From Dipteris shenzhenensis (Eukaryota > Polypodiophyta > Polypodiopsida > Gleicheniales), in assembly GCA_047967505.1 (NCBI GenBank), contig CM106540.1: DNA of 64,000 nucleotides; one strand, written 5' to 3'. Position 1 is the first letter of the stretch. Every line of letters begins with the position of its first letter. Of this stretch, positions 10,987-21,216 are shown piece after piece. Under the pieces are notes generated by a model, which was not told where the DNA came from, did not search any database, and worked only from the letters and a program-made list of their open reading frames with translations. Made by a program: the position numbers and the translations under genes.

Positions 10987-11597
10987 AAGAACGAGAATTG
11001 CTGCTATCATGGGGCAAAGTCAGAGACCAGCAAGCGCTAATTTTATTTGATCCAGGGGCTACTGATAATTTCATATTAGAGGACCTATCCCTGAGGCTGG
11101 GAATAAAGACGGAGGAGTTGGGCAGGGCTTTGGATGCCAATCAGATGTTCTGTGGAAACCCTGTGCCAGTCACTCCCTTGATAGGGAAGCTCTGTCTTCA
11201 TATACAGAGTTATGTGGATCAGGAAGACTTCTTCATTTCTCCACTGAAACATCATGATGTAGTCTTGGGTATGCCTTGGTTTCACCGCAAGGCAGTGAAG
11301 TTGACCCTTCTTGAAAGAGTGCTGGAGTTTGTACATAGGGGCAAAGAATATCGTGTGGTTGCTAGGAATAGAGGGGAAACTATTCCCATTGTATTAAATA
11401 GTTCTGTTGGAAAAGAAATAAAGTCTGTAGTTTCAGCTTACATGATTTTTGTAAGAGGGAGAGATGTGGAAATGCATGCTGAAACAAGTGAGGCAGATCA
11501 GAATCAATTTCAGTTTATTGAAGATTTTAAAGATTGTTTTTCTGACGCTTTGCCAGGGGAGCTACCCCTAACAAAATTTCCCTTGCGAAAAGGGTGA
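10863..11597 (+). pseudogene. Gypsy-1 retropepsin-like protease
   Basis: This 244-codon open frame starts inside the zinc knuckle (VAAQCPEKP) and runs through an aspartic protease: ALILFDPGATDNFI, then FFISPLKHHDVVLGMPWF. The family has Asp-Ser/Thr-Gly-Ala at the active site and an ILGMxWL flap box. Here the site reads Asp-Pro-Gly-Ala, which would probably impair catalysis. The tail (DFKDCFSDALPGELP) is the usual lead-in to RT. A stop at about 11,597 separates it from the RT. Confidence 0.65.
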
Positions 11598-12934
11598 TAC
11601 AAAATCGCTCTTGTGAAATGATGAGCAACAAAAGCATATACAATGAGAGACCTAAGGATCATGGCGTAGAACTCATTCCTGGAAGCGAGCCACCTAATAC
11701 ACCCCCATACAGAGTCAGTGCAACTCAACGAGAAGAGATTATGACTCAGGTGCACGACTTGTTGTCCAAGGGGTTGATTCAGCCCAATTCTTCTCCTTTT
11801 TGTTCCCCTGTACCGCTAGTATAGAAGAAAGATGGTTCATTCCATATGTGCGTCGATTACCGCGCACTGAACAAAATGACCATCAAGAATAGATTCCCTA
11901 TTCCGCGCATTGATGATGTGTAGGTTCGGTTAAATGGAGCTTCAGTTTTCAGTAGGATAGACTTAAAGAGTGGCTATCACCAAGTGAGGATACAACCTCA
12001 GGATGTGCACAAAACAGCGTTCCGCACTACTTTTGGGTTGTATGAATATCTGGTGATGCCTTTTGGATTGACCAATGCCCCAGCTACCTTCAATAGGATG
12101 ATGGATCGTATCTTTCGACCTTACAAACAGTTCACTAGTACCTTCTTCGATAACATAATTGTCTTTTCTAAGTCCGAAGAAGAGCACAAGGAACATCTTG
12201 CTATAGTGTTTTAAGAGTTGAGAAATCATTAGCTCTATGCAAACAGCAAGAAAAGTGAATTCTTCCTGGAAGAAACCCATTATCTGGGGCATATAATATC
12301 CAAGAATGGGATACAGATGGATCCAGTAAAGATCCGTGCCATTCAGGAATGGCCAGAGCTGAAAACTATGCATGAAGTTCGAAGTTTCCTAGGCCTGTGT
12401 TCTTACTACATAAGGTTTATCAGGCATTTTGTGGATATAGCCACTCCACTCCATGATCTTACTAAGAAAAATGCAGCTTTTAGATGGGGAATCCCTCAAA
12501 AGACAGCCTTCACCACACTCAAGAAGAGACTGACTACAGAGCCAATCTTAATCGTTCCAGATTTGCATCAACCATTTGATGTGGATTGTGACACTTGTGG
12601 GGAATGTGTTGGGGCTGCATTGCATCAGAATGGTCATGTAGTGACTTATGAGAGCAAGAGACTCCGAGATGCAGAAAGATATCTTGGAATCTATGAGAAA
12701 GAGTTATTGGATGTAATTCATGCCATCCATACATGGAAGCACTATCTTTTGGGTACAGATTTAACTATTAAAATAGATCACCAAAGTCTGAGATACTTTT
12801 TGACTCAGACCAAGCTTTCCGAGAAGCATATGAAATGGGCAAACATGCTGTCAATGTATCATTTTCAGATTGTCCATACCCCAGGAATTCGTAACAGTGG
12901 CAAATGCCTTGTCCCGAAGACCCCAGGTCAATAA
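11597..12934 (+). pseudogene. Gypsy-1 reverse transcriptase and RNase H
   Basis: Pieces in one main frame cover the RT palm (VDYRALN-like start, then [28 protein letters not shown] and FFDNIIVFS) and thumb (RSFLGLCSYYIRFI), followed by RNase H (PFDVDCDTCGECVGAAL, YEKELLDVIHAIHTWKHYL). The catalytic box reads Phe-x-Asp-Asn where Gypsy-2 keeps Phe-x-Asp-Asp. Stops occur at 11,822 (TAG in a Gln position by comparison with Gypsy-2), about 11,921, about 12,212 and about 12,230. It would copy element RNA into DNA if intact. Confidence 0.75.
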
Positions 12935-12954
12935 TGTGACTATTGCATATCATT

Positions 12955-13941
12955 AGGACCTAGAAGGCATGAGGGAGCAATATGCTAGTGATGCAGATTT
13001 TGGTGAGATTTTATAGCAAATGCAAGAGGGGAAATCCACCAGTCACTATTCCCTGAAAGATGGGTATCTAATGATGATTGCCTATGCATCACCCAGGAGA
13101 TGAGGAAAAAGATTTTGGAGGAATGCCATGCACCTCCCTATGCTGGACATAGAGGAATTACACCAACAACTCTAGCACTAGAGAGGTATTTCTTTTGGCC
13201 AGGGATGCGGAAAGATATACATCAGTTTGTTACTAAATGCCTTACGTGTCAGAAAGTGAAGTATGATAGATGAAAGGCACCTGGCCTGCTTATGCCTCTT
13301 CCCGTGCCTTAGGCACCATGGGAAAGTATTACAATGGACTTTATTTTTTATTTCCAAGATCAACGTCAGGGAATGCTGGGATTTGGACTATCATTGATAG
13401 ATTCAACAAGCAAGCTCATTTCATTCCGGTTCGCAAAACCATAAAGGCAGATCATATGGCTAAGCTTTTCATGGCACAGATCTTTAAGCATCATGGTATG
13501 CCTAAGTCCATTGTTAGTGATCGAGATCCCAGAATGATCAGTCTATTCTGGAGAGATTTATTTGATAACATGGGGACGAATATGAATTTTTCTTCTTCTT
13601 TCCATCCCCAAACGGCTGGTCAAAGTGAAGTAGCAAATTCTACAGCATTGGATATGTTGAAATGCTATGTGGGTGATCAAGGTTCAGACTGGGAAAAGTA
13701 CCTACCATTGGTAGAGTTTGCTTACAATAATATAGTACACAACTCTACAGGGAAAGCCCCCTTTAAGGTCATTTATGGGAAGGTGATTCTGCCACCTATC
13801 CTGAGGACCAAGGATGAAATATTTGCAACTGATCAGTTTGTGAGAGACCTCCAGATAGCTTACAGCCAAGTCCGGGGACAGCAATCAAAAGGTCTCAAGA
13901 GAAACATAAAAGAGCTGCAGATAAGCATAGAAGACAGTTAG
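12955..13941 (+). pseudogene. Gypsy-1 integrase core
   Basis: The N-terminal zinc-binding region is split over frames (YFFWPGMRKDIHQFVTKC, then CQKVK). The DDE core follows: TIIDRFNKQAHFIP (first Asp), IVSDRDPRMIS (second Asp) and HPQTAGQSEVANS (Glu). All three acidic residues are visible. TAG stops at 13,014 and 13,310 fall where Gypsy-2 or the family has Gln. The family inserts element cDNA into chromosomes. Confidence 0.75.
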
Positions 13942-13967
13942 ATCTCAAGGAAGGGGATTGGGTACTT

Positions 13968-14411
13968 TTGAAGTTTGAAAAAGCTAGGCTCCGCAAGTTT
14001 AAAGGCAAACACAAAGTGTATGCAACGTTATCTCCCAGATACTATGGCCCTTTCAGGGTTACAGAAAGAATAAATGACGTTGCATACAGGTTATCATTGC
14101 TAGAGCATTGGAGGATTCACAATGCATTCCATGTGAGTCTTCTAAAGAAATTCCAGGGGCCAGAGCCTACAGAGCCAGTATCAGAGGATCCACCAGCAGT
14201 GGATGAGCTGGAGGAGGTACTTCAGCCAGAGCAAATTGTGTACCATACTGTACGCAAAGGCCCTCAGGGCAAGGAGTTTTACAGGTATCTTATAAAATTC
14301 AATAATTATAGGGCATTAGATGCCAAGTGGATGGACGAAGACATGTTATCCGATCATCCACAACTTTTGGATGTTTACAAGGAAGCTTTTCAGTTGAGGT
14401 CAACTGAATAG
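13968..14411 (+). pseudogene. Gypsy-1 integrase C-terminus with chromodomain
   Basis: Open for 147 codons, separated from the core by a frameshift at about 13,940. The first part (SPRYYGPFRVTERINDVAYRL, HNAFHVSLLKKF) is the GPF/Y module that closes chromovirus integrases. The last 60 residues (EQIVYHTVRKG, YRYLIKFNNY, DAKWMDEDML) match a chromodomain, with Tyr and Trp cage positions present. Chromodomains guide integration to marked chromatin. The protein ends 12 bp before the 3' LTR. Confidence 0.75.
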
Positions 14412-14412
14412 A

Positions 14413-14423
14413 AGCCGAGGGGA
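14413..14423 (+). other. Gypsy-1 polypurine tract
   Basis: AGCCGAGGGGA lies directly before the TG that starts the 3' LTR. It would prime plus-strand DNA synthesis. Confidence 0.6.
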
Positions 14424-14445
14424 TGTCACCACAATGTAAATATCC

Positions 14446-14850
14446 TAAGTCAAAGTATAGTTGACCATTTATTTGATCGTAATTAAAGAGTTTTATATGT
14501 GTTAATTATGGTCAAAGAGTTCTTTTAATGGTCAAAGAATTGACTACAGTCAAAGATACTTGACTCTAGTCAAGTAAACCTGACTTCGGTCGGGGAGACT
14601 TGGTTTATTACCAAGAGGGTTAAATACGGTTAACCAGAGAACTACAGAGCTGACTACGGTCAGAGAGTGTTGACTTCGATCAACGAGACTTGGCATGCGC
14701 CAAGAGGGTTAACCACGATTAACCAAGATGTGCCAACTTCGAATGGAGAGTTGTGCCAACTTCGGTTGGAGAGACTTGGCTAAATTAAGGCGCCTCGACC
14801 CTTGGTCAAAGCCCCTTAATTATGATCAAGGGCATTGACTTCGGTCAACG
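14446..14850. promoter_or_regulatory. LTR U3 region: mini-hairpin array and W-box cluster
   Basis: Between 14,540 and 14,848 lie about 14 short inverted repeats with 4-7 bp stems and 2-6 base loops, often TTCG or TACG. Examples are CTTGACTCTAGTCAAG (14,559), CTTGGCATGCGCCAAG (14,689), CCAACTTCGGTTGG (14,756) and TTGACTTCGGTCAA (14,835). The same region has 12 copies of the WRKY W-box core TTGAC, 5 forward and 7 reverse. Position in U3 suggests transcriptional control; binding is inferred only. Confidence 0.6.
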
Positions 14851-14857
14851 AGAGAAT

Positions 14858-14881
14858 AGATATATATATATATATATATAA
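14858..14881. repeat. (TA)n microsatellite
   Basis: An uninterrupted TA run of about 11 units inside the Gypsy-1 LTR, followed by AT-rich sequence. Confidence 0.9.
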
Positions 14882-15332
14882 ATTTATTTATTATATTTGT
14901 TATGTGTGCACACGTGTTCAGTGGGGACGCTCACCATGACTAGAACTAGTCCACAATGTGTTGTTTGCATGCAAAGTGCTAACAATTAATGGATGCCATG
15001 GTGGTGGGCTTTAATTAAGCATTGCAGGTACTAGGAAGAGTTATTTTGCTAAGCGCTACGGGAGCCTAATCAAAGTCTGGGAGGCAGTTCGCGTGACCAA
15101 GTGCTTCGAAGACTCCAGAGTTGCCCTTAGTGGCATGCAGTAGGACTTAGTCTAGATTTTAGACAAGTGGCATGTTGCCAATTTGAAATGAGCTTGAAGC
15201 TCTTCTAATATGGATTTCACGTTGGATTTTATATTAGGCAGCTCTATGCTGAACTCTTGTAACAGATTCTCTCTTCAAGAAATAAAATACCTTTGGGAGG
15301 GTCCAGCCCGACATGTTGTCCTGGGCCCTAGT

Positions 15333-15341
<9 letters not shown>

Positions 15342-15393
<52 letters not shown>
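15342..15393. repeat. (GA)n microsatellite
   Basis: About 26 perfect GA units near the right end of the Gypsy-1 LTR. Such runs are recent and unstable. Confidence 0.95.
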
Positions 15394-15395
<2 letters not shown>

Positions 15396-15454
15396 CTTAT
15401 GAGAGTGTTTCTACAGTAAATTATGAGCGTGAGGTTCCACGAGAGAGTTAGTGA

Positions 15455-16460
15455 TTGAAGTGGAATATTGTTTCTGGGGTCGATCTGAGGCCAGCCAATG
15501 CTACAGTGGTTGCCTCTACTACTGGTCCTTCTGTAGGGGGTACTCCTCTTGATGCCTCATCTTCTAACACTCTTACTATACTCTTCCAACTCAGGAACAG
15601 ACAAGGTGGGATGCAAGAGATGCAAATGCACATTCATGTATTGCTTTATCATGCAAGAGAATCATTATTCCACACATTCGGTCTTGCAGGACAGCAAAGG
15701 ATCCTTGGGATAAATTGGCTTCTCTCTATCAGATTTGCAATGAGGCACGTGTTGCATATTTGAGAAGGCAATTACAGGAAGTCAGCATGAATGAAGGTGA
15801 CTCTATGGATGCATACCTGACAAAGGTCAAGGACCTCTTGGAACGACTTGCCAACATTGATGAGCTGGTGCCAAATTCACAGTTGTCAGTACCACATTGA
15901 ATGGACTGCCAGATACATATCAAGGGTTTGCTACAACCCTTCGATTAGTGGCCATGGGTAATTCAGGCCACTATTCTTTTGATCAGCTAGTTACTTTGCT
16001 TTTGCAGGAAGAGCAAAGTAGAGCTAATAGACAAGCCATTATTCCTGATCATGCATTTGCTTCACAGCAGACAAGAAGAAGCAAGGCTTCCAAGCCTATG
16101 GGCAAGCCAAAATCTACGCATAGCAGCTGCAATTCCTCCCATGCATCTAAAAATACAGCAGATAAGTCAAAGAAGAAAAGATGCAACTATTGTCGCAAGC
16201 TTGGACATGACATTTCAGAATGCAAGAAGCGAATTGCTTCGGAGAAAAAGAAAGAAAGATTGACAGTTAATGCCTCTCATGCTATTGAATCCCATGAGCC
16301 GGAAGATGCTTCACATGCACATGCTCTTCAAGATGATTGGGCATGGGCTGTCCATTGCTCATTTGATCCCTCCAAAGCTGATGCATTCTTTACTGCTAAT
16401 GATGGTCAGTTCCGGTACTTTGATAGTGGTGCTTCCAAGCATGTCACATCTTGCAGATAG
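15455..16460 (+). pseudogene. Copia-2 gag with zinc knuckle
   Basis: Three frames together encode a copia gag lacking its N-terminus, lost at the Gypsy-1 junction. The first carries WNIVSGVDLRPANAT; from about 15,600 the second has ARDANAHSCIAL and DPWDKLASLY (UBN2 domain); from 15,897 the third has LNGLPDTYQGFATTL and the knuckle CNYCRKLGHDISEC (Cys-x2-Cys-x4-His-x4-Cys, complete). Two frameshifts and a TAG at 16,458 interrupt it. Confidence 0.7.
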
Positions 16461-17606
16461 TTGTTTCATTCTTTAGCTGATGCACCTCGAGGGGGGACTG
16501 TCACATGTGGTAATAATGCTTCATATGCTGTAAAAGTAATTGGAGATGTGCAACTCACATCCATTTCAAGCCATCCTGTCACTCTGACAAATGTTCTTTT
16601 TGTGCCTGGAGTTGAAGTCAACTTGATTTCAATTTCAGCAATTGCCACTTCAAGTCTCAAAGTTATTTTTGATGGCTACAGATGCCTAGTTTATGATCTT
16701 CATGATGACAATGCCATAGTTCTCACTGGCACTTTGCAAAAAGGGCTTTATCAATCAGCTGCACTTTCTATTGAAGCATTTGCTATTTCAGATTCACAGC
16801 TTGCTGAAACTCATCTTTGGCATGAGAGAATGGGTCATTTCAATTATAGAGCTCTTGCAAAGCTACATTCACAGCAGATGGCAAATGATGTACCTCAAAC
16901 TCACACAGTTTCCAAACATGTGTGTGAGGGTTGTATTTTGGGTAAGATGCATCGGTTTCCTTTTCAAAAGAATTGTCCAAAACTCTCGCAAAGGAAATTG
17001 CAGCTAGTACATAGTGATATCTGTGGCCCCATGAGGACAAATGCTCTTGGGGGGTACAAATATTTTATGACTCTCATTGATGATTTCACAAGATATTGCT
17101 GGGTATATCCTTTAAAGGCCAAATCTGAAGTTTTCTTGTGCTTTCAAAGGTGGCTGAATATGGTTGAGGATGAATCAAGATGCAAGCTTATCACCCTCAA
17201 CACAGATAGGGGGGGAGAGTATATGTCTAAGGAGTTTGATGCACTTCTGTCTTCACGGGGCATTATTCACTCATGTACTACTCCTTACACTCCTCAGTAG
17301 AATCCTGTTTCTGAAAGGAAAAATAGGTCCACAATGGAGATGGCCAGATGCATGCTTAAGGCCAAGTCTTTGCCCAATAAATTTTGGCTTGATGCAGTAA
17401 TGTGTGCAAACTATGTGCTGAATAGATCACCTACTCGGGCATTGAAGATTGTTACACCTTATGAAGCATGGAAAGGCAGGAAGCCTTCACTTTTACACAT
17501 GAGAGTTTTTGGGTCTCTTGCATATGTTCATGTACCATCTCAGCTGAGACATAAGCTTGATGACAAGGCAATCAAATGCATATTTCTTGGTTACAGCCAG
17601 GAGAGC
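16400..17606 (+). pseudogene. Copia-2 protease and integrase
   Basis: The protease active site FDSGASKHVTS (Asp-Ser-Gly) lies just before the TAG at 16,458. After it, one frame runs through protease, GAG-pre-integrase (LWHERMGHFNYRAL, CEGCILGKM) and the integrase core: LVHSDICGPM, LIDDFTRYCWVY, LNTDRGGEY and, after a TAG at 17,298, NPVSERKN. HHCC residues and the D-D-E residues are visible. It ends abruptly at KCIFLGYSQES, where the inverted block begins. Confidence 0.8.
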
Positions 17607-18746
17607 AGAGGGAGACATCATGATACCCCCTCAACATGAGCAAACTGAGTGCCCAAATAATAGTGGAGCTATCCCATGTCTGACATTTCAAAAACCTGCT
17701 GCAAATCAGCCTTGAAAGCTGCAATTTGCTGAGTATCTGGGCCCGTGATGAGCATATCATCCACATATAAAATCAGCACTAAAAAATCAGATCCACTCCC
17801 ACGGACATAAAGAGTGGGTTCTGTGGGACTATTCTGAAAACCAAGGGATAGTAAGTGTGCATGAATTTTGGCATACCATGCCCTGGGTGCCTGCTTCAAA
17901 CCATAAAGGGCTTTTCTAAGCCGGCATACCTTATTTTCAGAATTAACAACCTCAAAGCCAAGAGGTTGTGTGACATAGACTTCTTCCTGCAGATCCCCAT
18001 GAAGAAAAGCAGTTTTGATGTCAAGCTGGTGCACTTGCCAATGATGATGGGCTGCAATAGCAATGACACATCTAATGGTAGTAATCCTAGATGTGGGAGC
18101 AAATGTCTCCTCAAAGTCAATGCCTTGTTGTTGGGCATACCCTTTTGCAACAAGATGCACTTTGTATTGATCTATGCTGCCATCAGATTTCCTTTTTAAT
18201 TTGTAGACCCACCGCGTTCCAATAGAATGTAACTTAGCTCTCATTGCATCCATCCACTCTTTACTGTCAAAAGCATCTTTATGGCACAGAGGCTCTTCAT
18301 TGCAAGCTGTAGCAAGGAGTGCAAACTCAAGAAAGTGACCATACGTCTGTCTATTCCCTGATCTTGTCCGCGCAGCAAAAGGCTGATCTTGTTTGCTGTC
18401 CCTCAATGTATCAAGAAGCCATCTGGGAACTTGCCTTTGTTGTCTATTTACAGCTCTTTCGTCAATGACTGCATCATGGATAGTGGGATCATTTTGTGCT
18501 AGAAGAGAAACCTGCAAATCAGCATGAGGTAGTGGTTGATTATTGCTTGGTGAAGGGCCTACAGGAGGGTCATGTTGCTAGTCAAAGTCCTCTTCTGGGG
18601 ATGGCAGAGGTAACCAAGATTCAAGGCATCAAACACGTCAACATCTGGCTTAGCTTTGCAATCCACAAGAGGAGAAGCTGAATGTTAAGCAAAGATTACA
18701 TCTCTACTGACATAATCTTCCCAATATTTGGTTGGTATAACCGATA
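17606..18746 (-). pseudogene. Copia-2 reverse transcriptase, inverted in place
   Basis: The minus strand carries the whole copia RT core: an integrase C-terminal tail (YRLYQPN and SRDVIFA near 18,700), then a 282-codon frame with [58 protein letters not shown] and the YVDD catalytic box (LILYVDDMLITG), ending with FEMSDMG and then LHYYLGTQFA. The neighbours on both sides are on the plus strand and join smoothly to its ends if the block is flipped, so an inversion of about 1.14 kb is inferred. Confidence 0.85.
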
Positions 18747-19533
18747 AGTATATTGGACAGCTCCTTGATCATTTTCAGTTTGAGGATTGCAAGCCAATCT
18801 CTACTCTAGTGGACCCTGGCTTCAAATTCTCAACTCATGGTGGGAGCCCACCATGTGATATCACTCTTTATCAATAGGTTGTTGGATGCCTTATTTATTT
18901 ATGTCACACCAGACCTGACTTATAGTATGCAGTATCTTAGCTCAGCAGATTCATGCACATGCCAAGTTCATAGCATTGGTAGGCAGTGAAGAGAGTCTTC
19001 AGATATCTCAGAGGCACTCAGGATTTAGCCCTCTTCTGTGGCGATCATGGATCACTTACCATGCATACTTACACGGATAGTGACTAGGCAGGATGTTTCG
19101 ACACGAGAGTGTCACATACTGGCAATTGTTTTTTGCTTGGCAATTCATGTATCTCTTGGCTAAGTAAGAAGCAACCAATAATTGCCACGTCTAGCTGTGA
19201 GGATGAGTACAGGGCAGCTTTCACCGCTACAGTAGAGTGTGTTTGGCTTCGACAGTTACTTACAGATCTTGGTATTCGCCAGACATCCTCCACTATTGTC
19301 TACACTGACAGCCAAAGTGCTTTGGCCATTGTGCGTAACCCAGTGTTTCATGGGCATACCAAGCATATTGAAGTTCATTATCATTATGTTCGGGAGCCTT
19401 TGTCAGCAAGAGACATAGAGTTATCCTATCTTCCCACAGAGGACAACATAGCAGATATGTTTACAAAGGCACTTCCTCGTCCCAAGTTCGAAGTCTTCCG
19501 ACAGGCTTTACACTTGGTTCCCTTTGTTACATG
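18747..19533 (+). pseudogene. Copia-2 RT tail and RNase H
   Basis: The plus strand resumes with KYIGQLLDHFQFEDCKPIST, then QQVVGCLIYLCHTRPDL, and finally RNase H: SKKQPIIATSSCEDEYRA, VYTDSQSALAIVRNPVFH, TKHIEVHYHYVRE and ADMFTKALPRPKF. The last 141 codons are one open frame ending at 19,534. The EAEY box reads EDEY. Frameshifts before 19,109 interrupt the RT tail. It is followed by about 115 bp of untranslated sequence and the purine tract. Confidence 0.75.
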
Positions 19534-19650
19534 ATTTGACATCCCTTGTACAATCATAGGTGGCTATATCCATTTTGGATGAACATGTGCCACCATGACA
19601 AAAAAATACCAGGTATTCTAAGACGTTTCCAAAATACTTCAGCCCATCCC

Positions 19651-19805
19651 ATGGAGGGGGGTTTGTAGGCCATCTCCTGGTGGTTCTAGTGATGCCCTAA
19701 AGGCCATGGTATGTGCCTTGTAGGCATAAATATAGGCACTTGTAGTGTTAGTGCCTTTTAGGCCACATAGGACACTTAGTCCTATGTGACACCTAGGACA
19801 CTTAG
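19651..19805 (+). repeat. Copia-2 polypurine tract and truncated 3' LTR
   Basis: ATGGAGGGGGG (19,651-19,661) is the purine tract; the LTR starts at 19,664 with TGTAGGCC and matches the left LTR for about 142 bp to ...GGACACTTAG. It then breaks into unrelated sequence, losing about 116 bp of the LTR end. Confidence 0.75.
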
Positions 19806-19972
19806 TTAATAACAAGACAATTTAGAACATAATTCATACAAAATTGGGGAGCTTCTTGAACCAAGAGTGGTTCAAAAGATCCAATCAAGCAAAAAATAAT
19901 TAGGTGTCGGTCAAAACTGAGGATTTCAACTTCTTCATCACTTCTCAATAACTCGGAAGCGGTATAAAGACT

Positions 19973-20200
19973 CTAAAACAAGTTGTCTACATTTAGAACA
20001 ACATGAGCCTTCTTCAATAAATTCCTGGTACTAAGGGGTTTTATAGTAGTGAATAGCTGCCCAGAGTTCACCATCAAGGAATCCATCTCTCGTAGCAAGT
20101 CATGAGGTCTATGAGGAATAATCTCCGATGGAGCCTCATCCTCCATCTCAATAAAACAGTAATCCAACGTAGGTGTCTGATTACTTTGATGTCCTTCCAT
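19973..20200 (-). CDS. Unidentified 75-residue open frame (gag N-terminus?)
   Basis: Starts MEGHQSNQTPTLDYCF, followed by an acidic stretch and a Leu-rich part. It lies about 1 kb downstream of the minus-strand primer site, where gag would be expected, but no gag domain is recognised and it may be chance. It ends about 170 bp before the truncation at 19,806. Confidence 0.25.
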   Translation of the reverse strand: MEGHQSNQTPTLDYCFIEMEDEAPSEIIPHRPHDLLREMDSLMVNSGQLFTTIKPLSTRNLLKKAHVVLNVDNLF

Positions 20201-20406
20201 GGCTGGAAAATATCTCGCACGGGAGAGGGACTAGAAGAAAAACAGCTGCGTCCAAACACGTGCTCTTCCCAAGAGAGAATCTGGTGCTATGTGGAATCAA
20301 GGAAGAAGGCGAGTAGAGGACAGCAAGAAAGATGGCGGAATCTGATAGACTAATCTCAGACAGAAAGAGGGTGGGAAATTCGCCTTCATGCGCTGAAGTG
20401 CTGAAG

Positions 20407-20440
20407 TGAGAGAGAGAAGGAGAGAGAGAGAGAGAGAGAG
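20407..20440. repeat. (GA)n microsatellite
   Basis: Imperfect GA run of about 16 units in the leader of the minus-strand element. Confidence 0.9.
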
Positions 20441-21200
20441 GAATCCCAGGTATATAAATAGCCAAGAAGGGCCATCAAAAGCTAGGCGAATTTAGGGTGG
20501 GTGCTTGATTTAGAGCAAGTGCTTTCCTTGCTAGAGAAAAACAAAAAAGCAACCTGCTTTTTTTAAAACCAAAAACAGTCTTGCTTTTAATAGATCTGGT
20601 CCCGCTTTTCTCCAGCCAACCAAAAATAGCCAAAACGTGCTAAAATCAAGCCATACACTCCTTCCCAAAGCCAAGCGCCTGCCTCCAATCATATCGCCCC
20701 TATCTTTGATGCTTGAATTTCCTAGACAAGCCGTTCTCTGGCTTACAAACGCCCTCTCTTTTCTCCTACTTCTCAACTGCAGCAAATCTAGGTCTCTAGG
20801 GTAGGAATCTCATCCTTGAGAACCTAGAGCGAATTCTTTCCTTAACCAGCCCACTCTCACGCGTCCCCACATAGCCAATCACATCAACAACCCAAGCGTG
20901 GGAAGTTATATGTCAGAAACAATCCATCCTCATATCTCTTACTGAAAGCATCGAGTCTTCTCATCGCCTACCCTTCTCAAGGAATCACGATTTCCAAACA
21001 CATAGCAACCGAGAGAGAGCACACAACCTATGGACTTCTATTTCTTCCATAACTCTCCCAATCATGAGCGTGCGCACATCATCAGCCAACAATTCAGCCC
21101 ATACATGAGCGGAAATTCAGATTTGCAAGAGCAATCTCAAAAAGCGTACCTGGTAGACATCTTTTCTGCATACCTCGCGTTGAATTCAATTGTGATAGGA

Positions 21201-21214
21201 TGGCTTTGATACCA
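21201..21214 (-). other. Primer binding site (tRNA-iMet) of minus-strand element
   Basis: On the minus strand the sequence reads TGGTATCAAAGCCA, two bases after a presumed LTR end (...GGTCGTGTCA). It matches the initiator-Met primer site with one change. Confidence 0.6.
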
Positions 21215-21216
21215 AA

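Larger units (their letters stand above)
9741..15425 (+). mobile_element. Gypsy-1: Ty3/gypsy chromovirus nested in Copia-2
   Basis: Gag, protease, RT, RNase H, integrase, chromodomain and a 3' LTR follow in chromovirus order. No 5' LTR matching 14,424-15,425 is found upstream, so the left end is deleted or lies in sequence I cannot align; the start given is approximate. Copia-2 gag resumes at about 15,455. It is close to Gypsy-2 (22,821-25,972) in RT and integrase. Many stops and frameshifts show that it is dead. Confidence 0.75.
14424..15425 (+). repeat. Gypsy-1 3' LTR
   Basis: Starts TGTCACCACAATG after the polypurine tract. The right boundary is placed where Copia-2 gag similarity resumes and may be off by tens of bases. 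A segment near 15,290-15,330 (ATAAAATACCTTTGGGAGGGTCCAGCCC...GGCCCTA) matches Gypsy-2 at 23,420-23,465, confirming a shared LTR family. It holds a hairpin array, a (TA)n and a (GA)n run. Confidence 0.65.
8983..19805 (+). mobile_element. Copia-2: Ty1/copia element split by Gypsy-1, with inverted RT
   Basis: Flanked by matching LTRs that begin TGTAGGCCATCTCC (8,983 and 19,664). A tRNA-iMet-like primer site follows the left LTR and a G-rich tract precedes the right one. Gag, protease, integrase and RNase H are on the plus strand in copia order; the RT core between integrase and RNase H is on the minus strand. Gypsy-1 sits inside the gag 5' region. The right LTR is cut at about 19,805, so no target duplication can be checked. 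Confidence 0.75.

Noticed and set aside
15210-15419. Arg/Glu-repeat open frame
   Set aside because: Produced by the (GA)n microsatellite.
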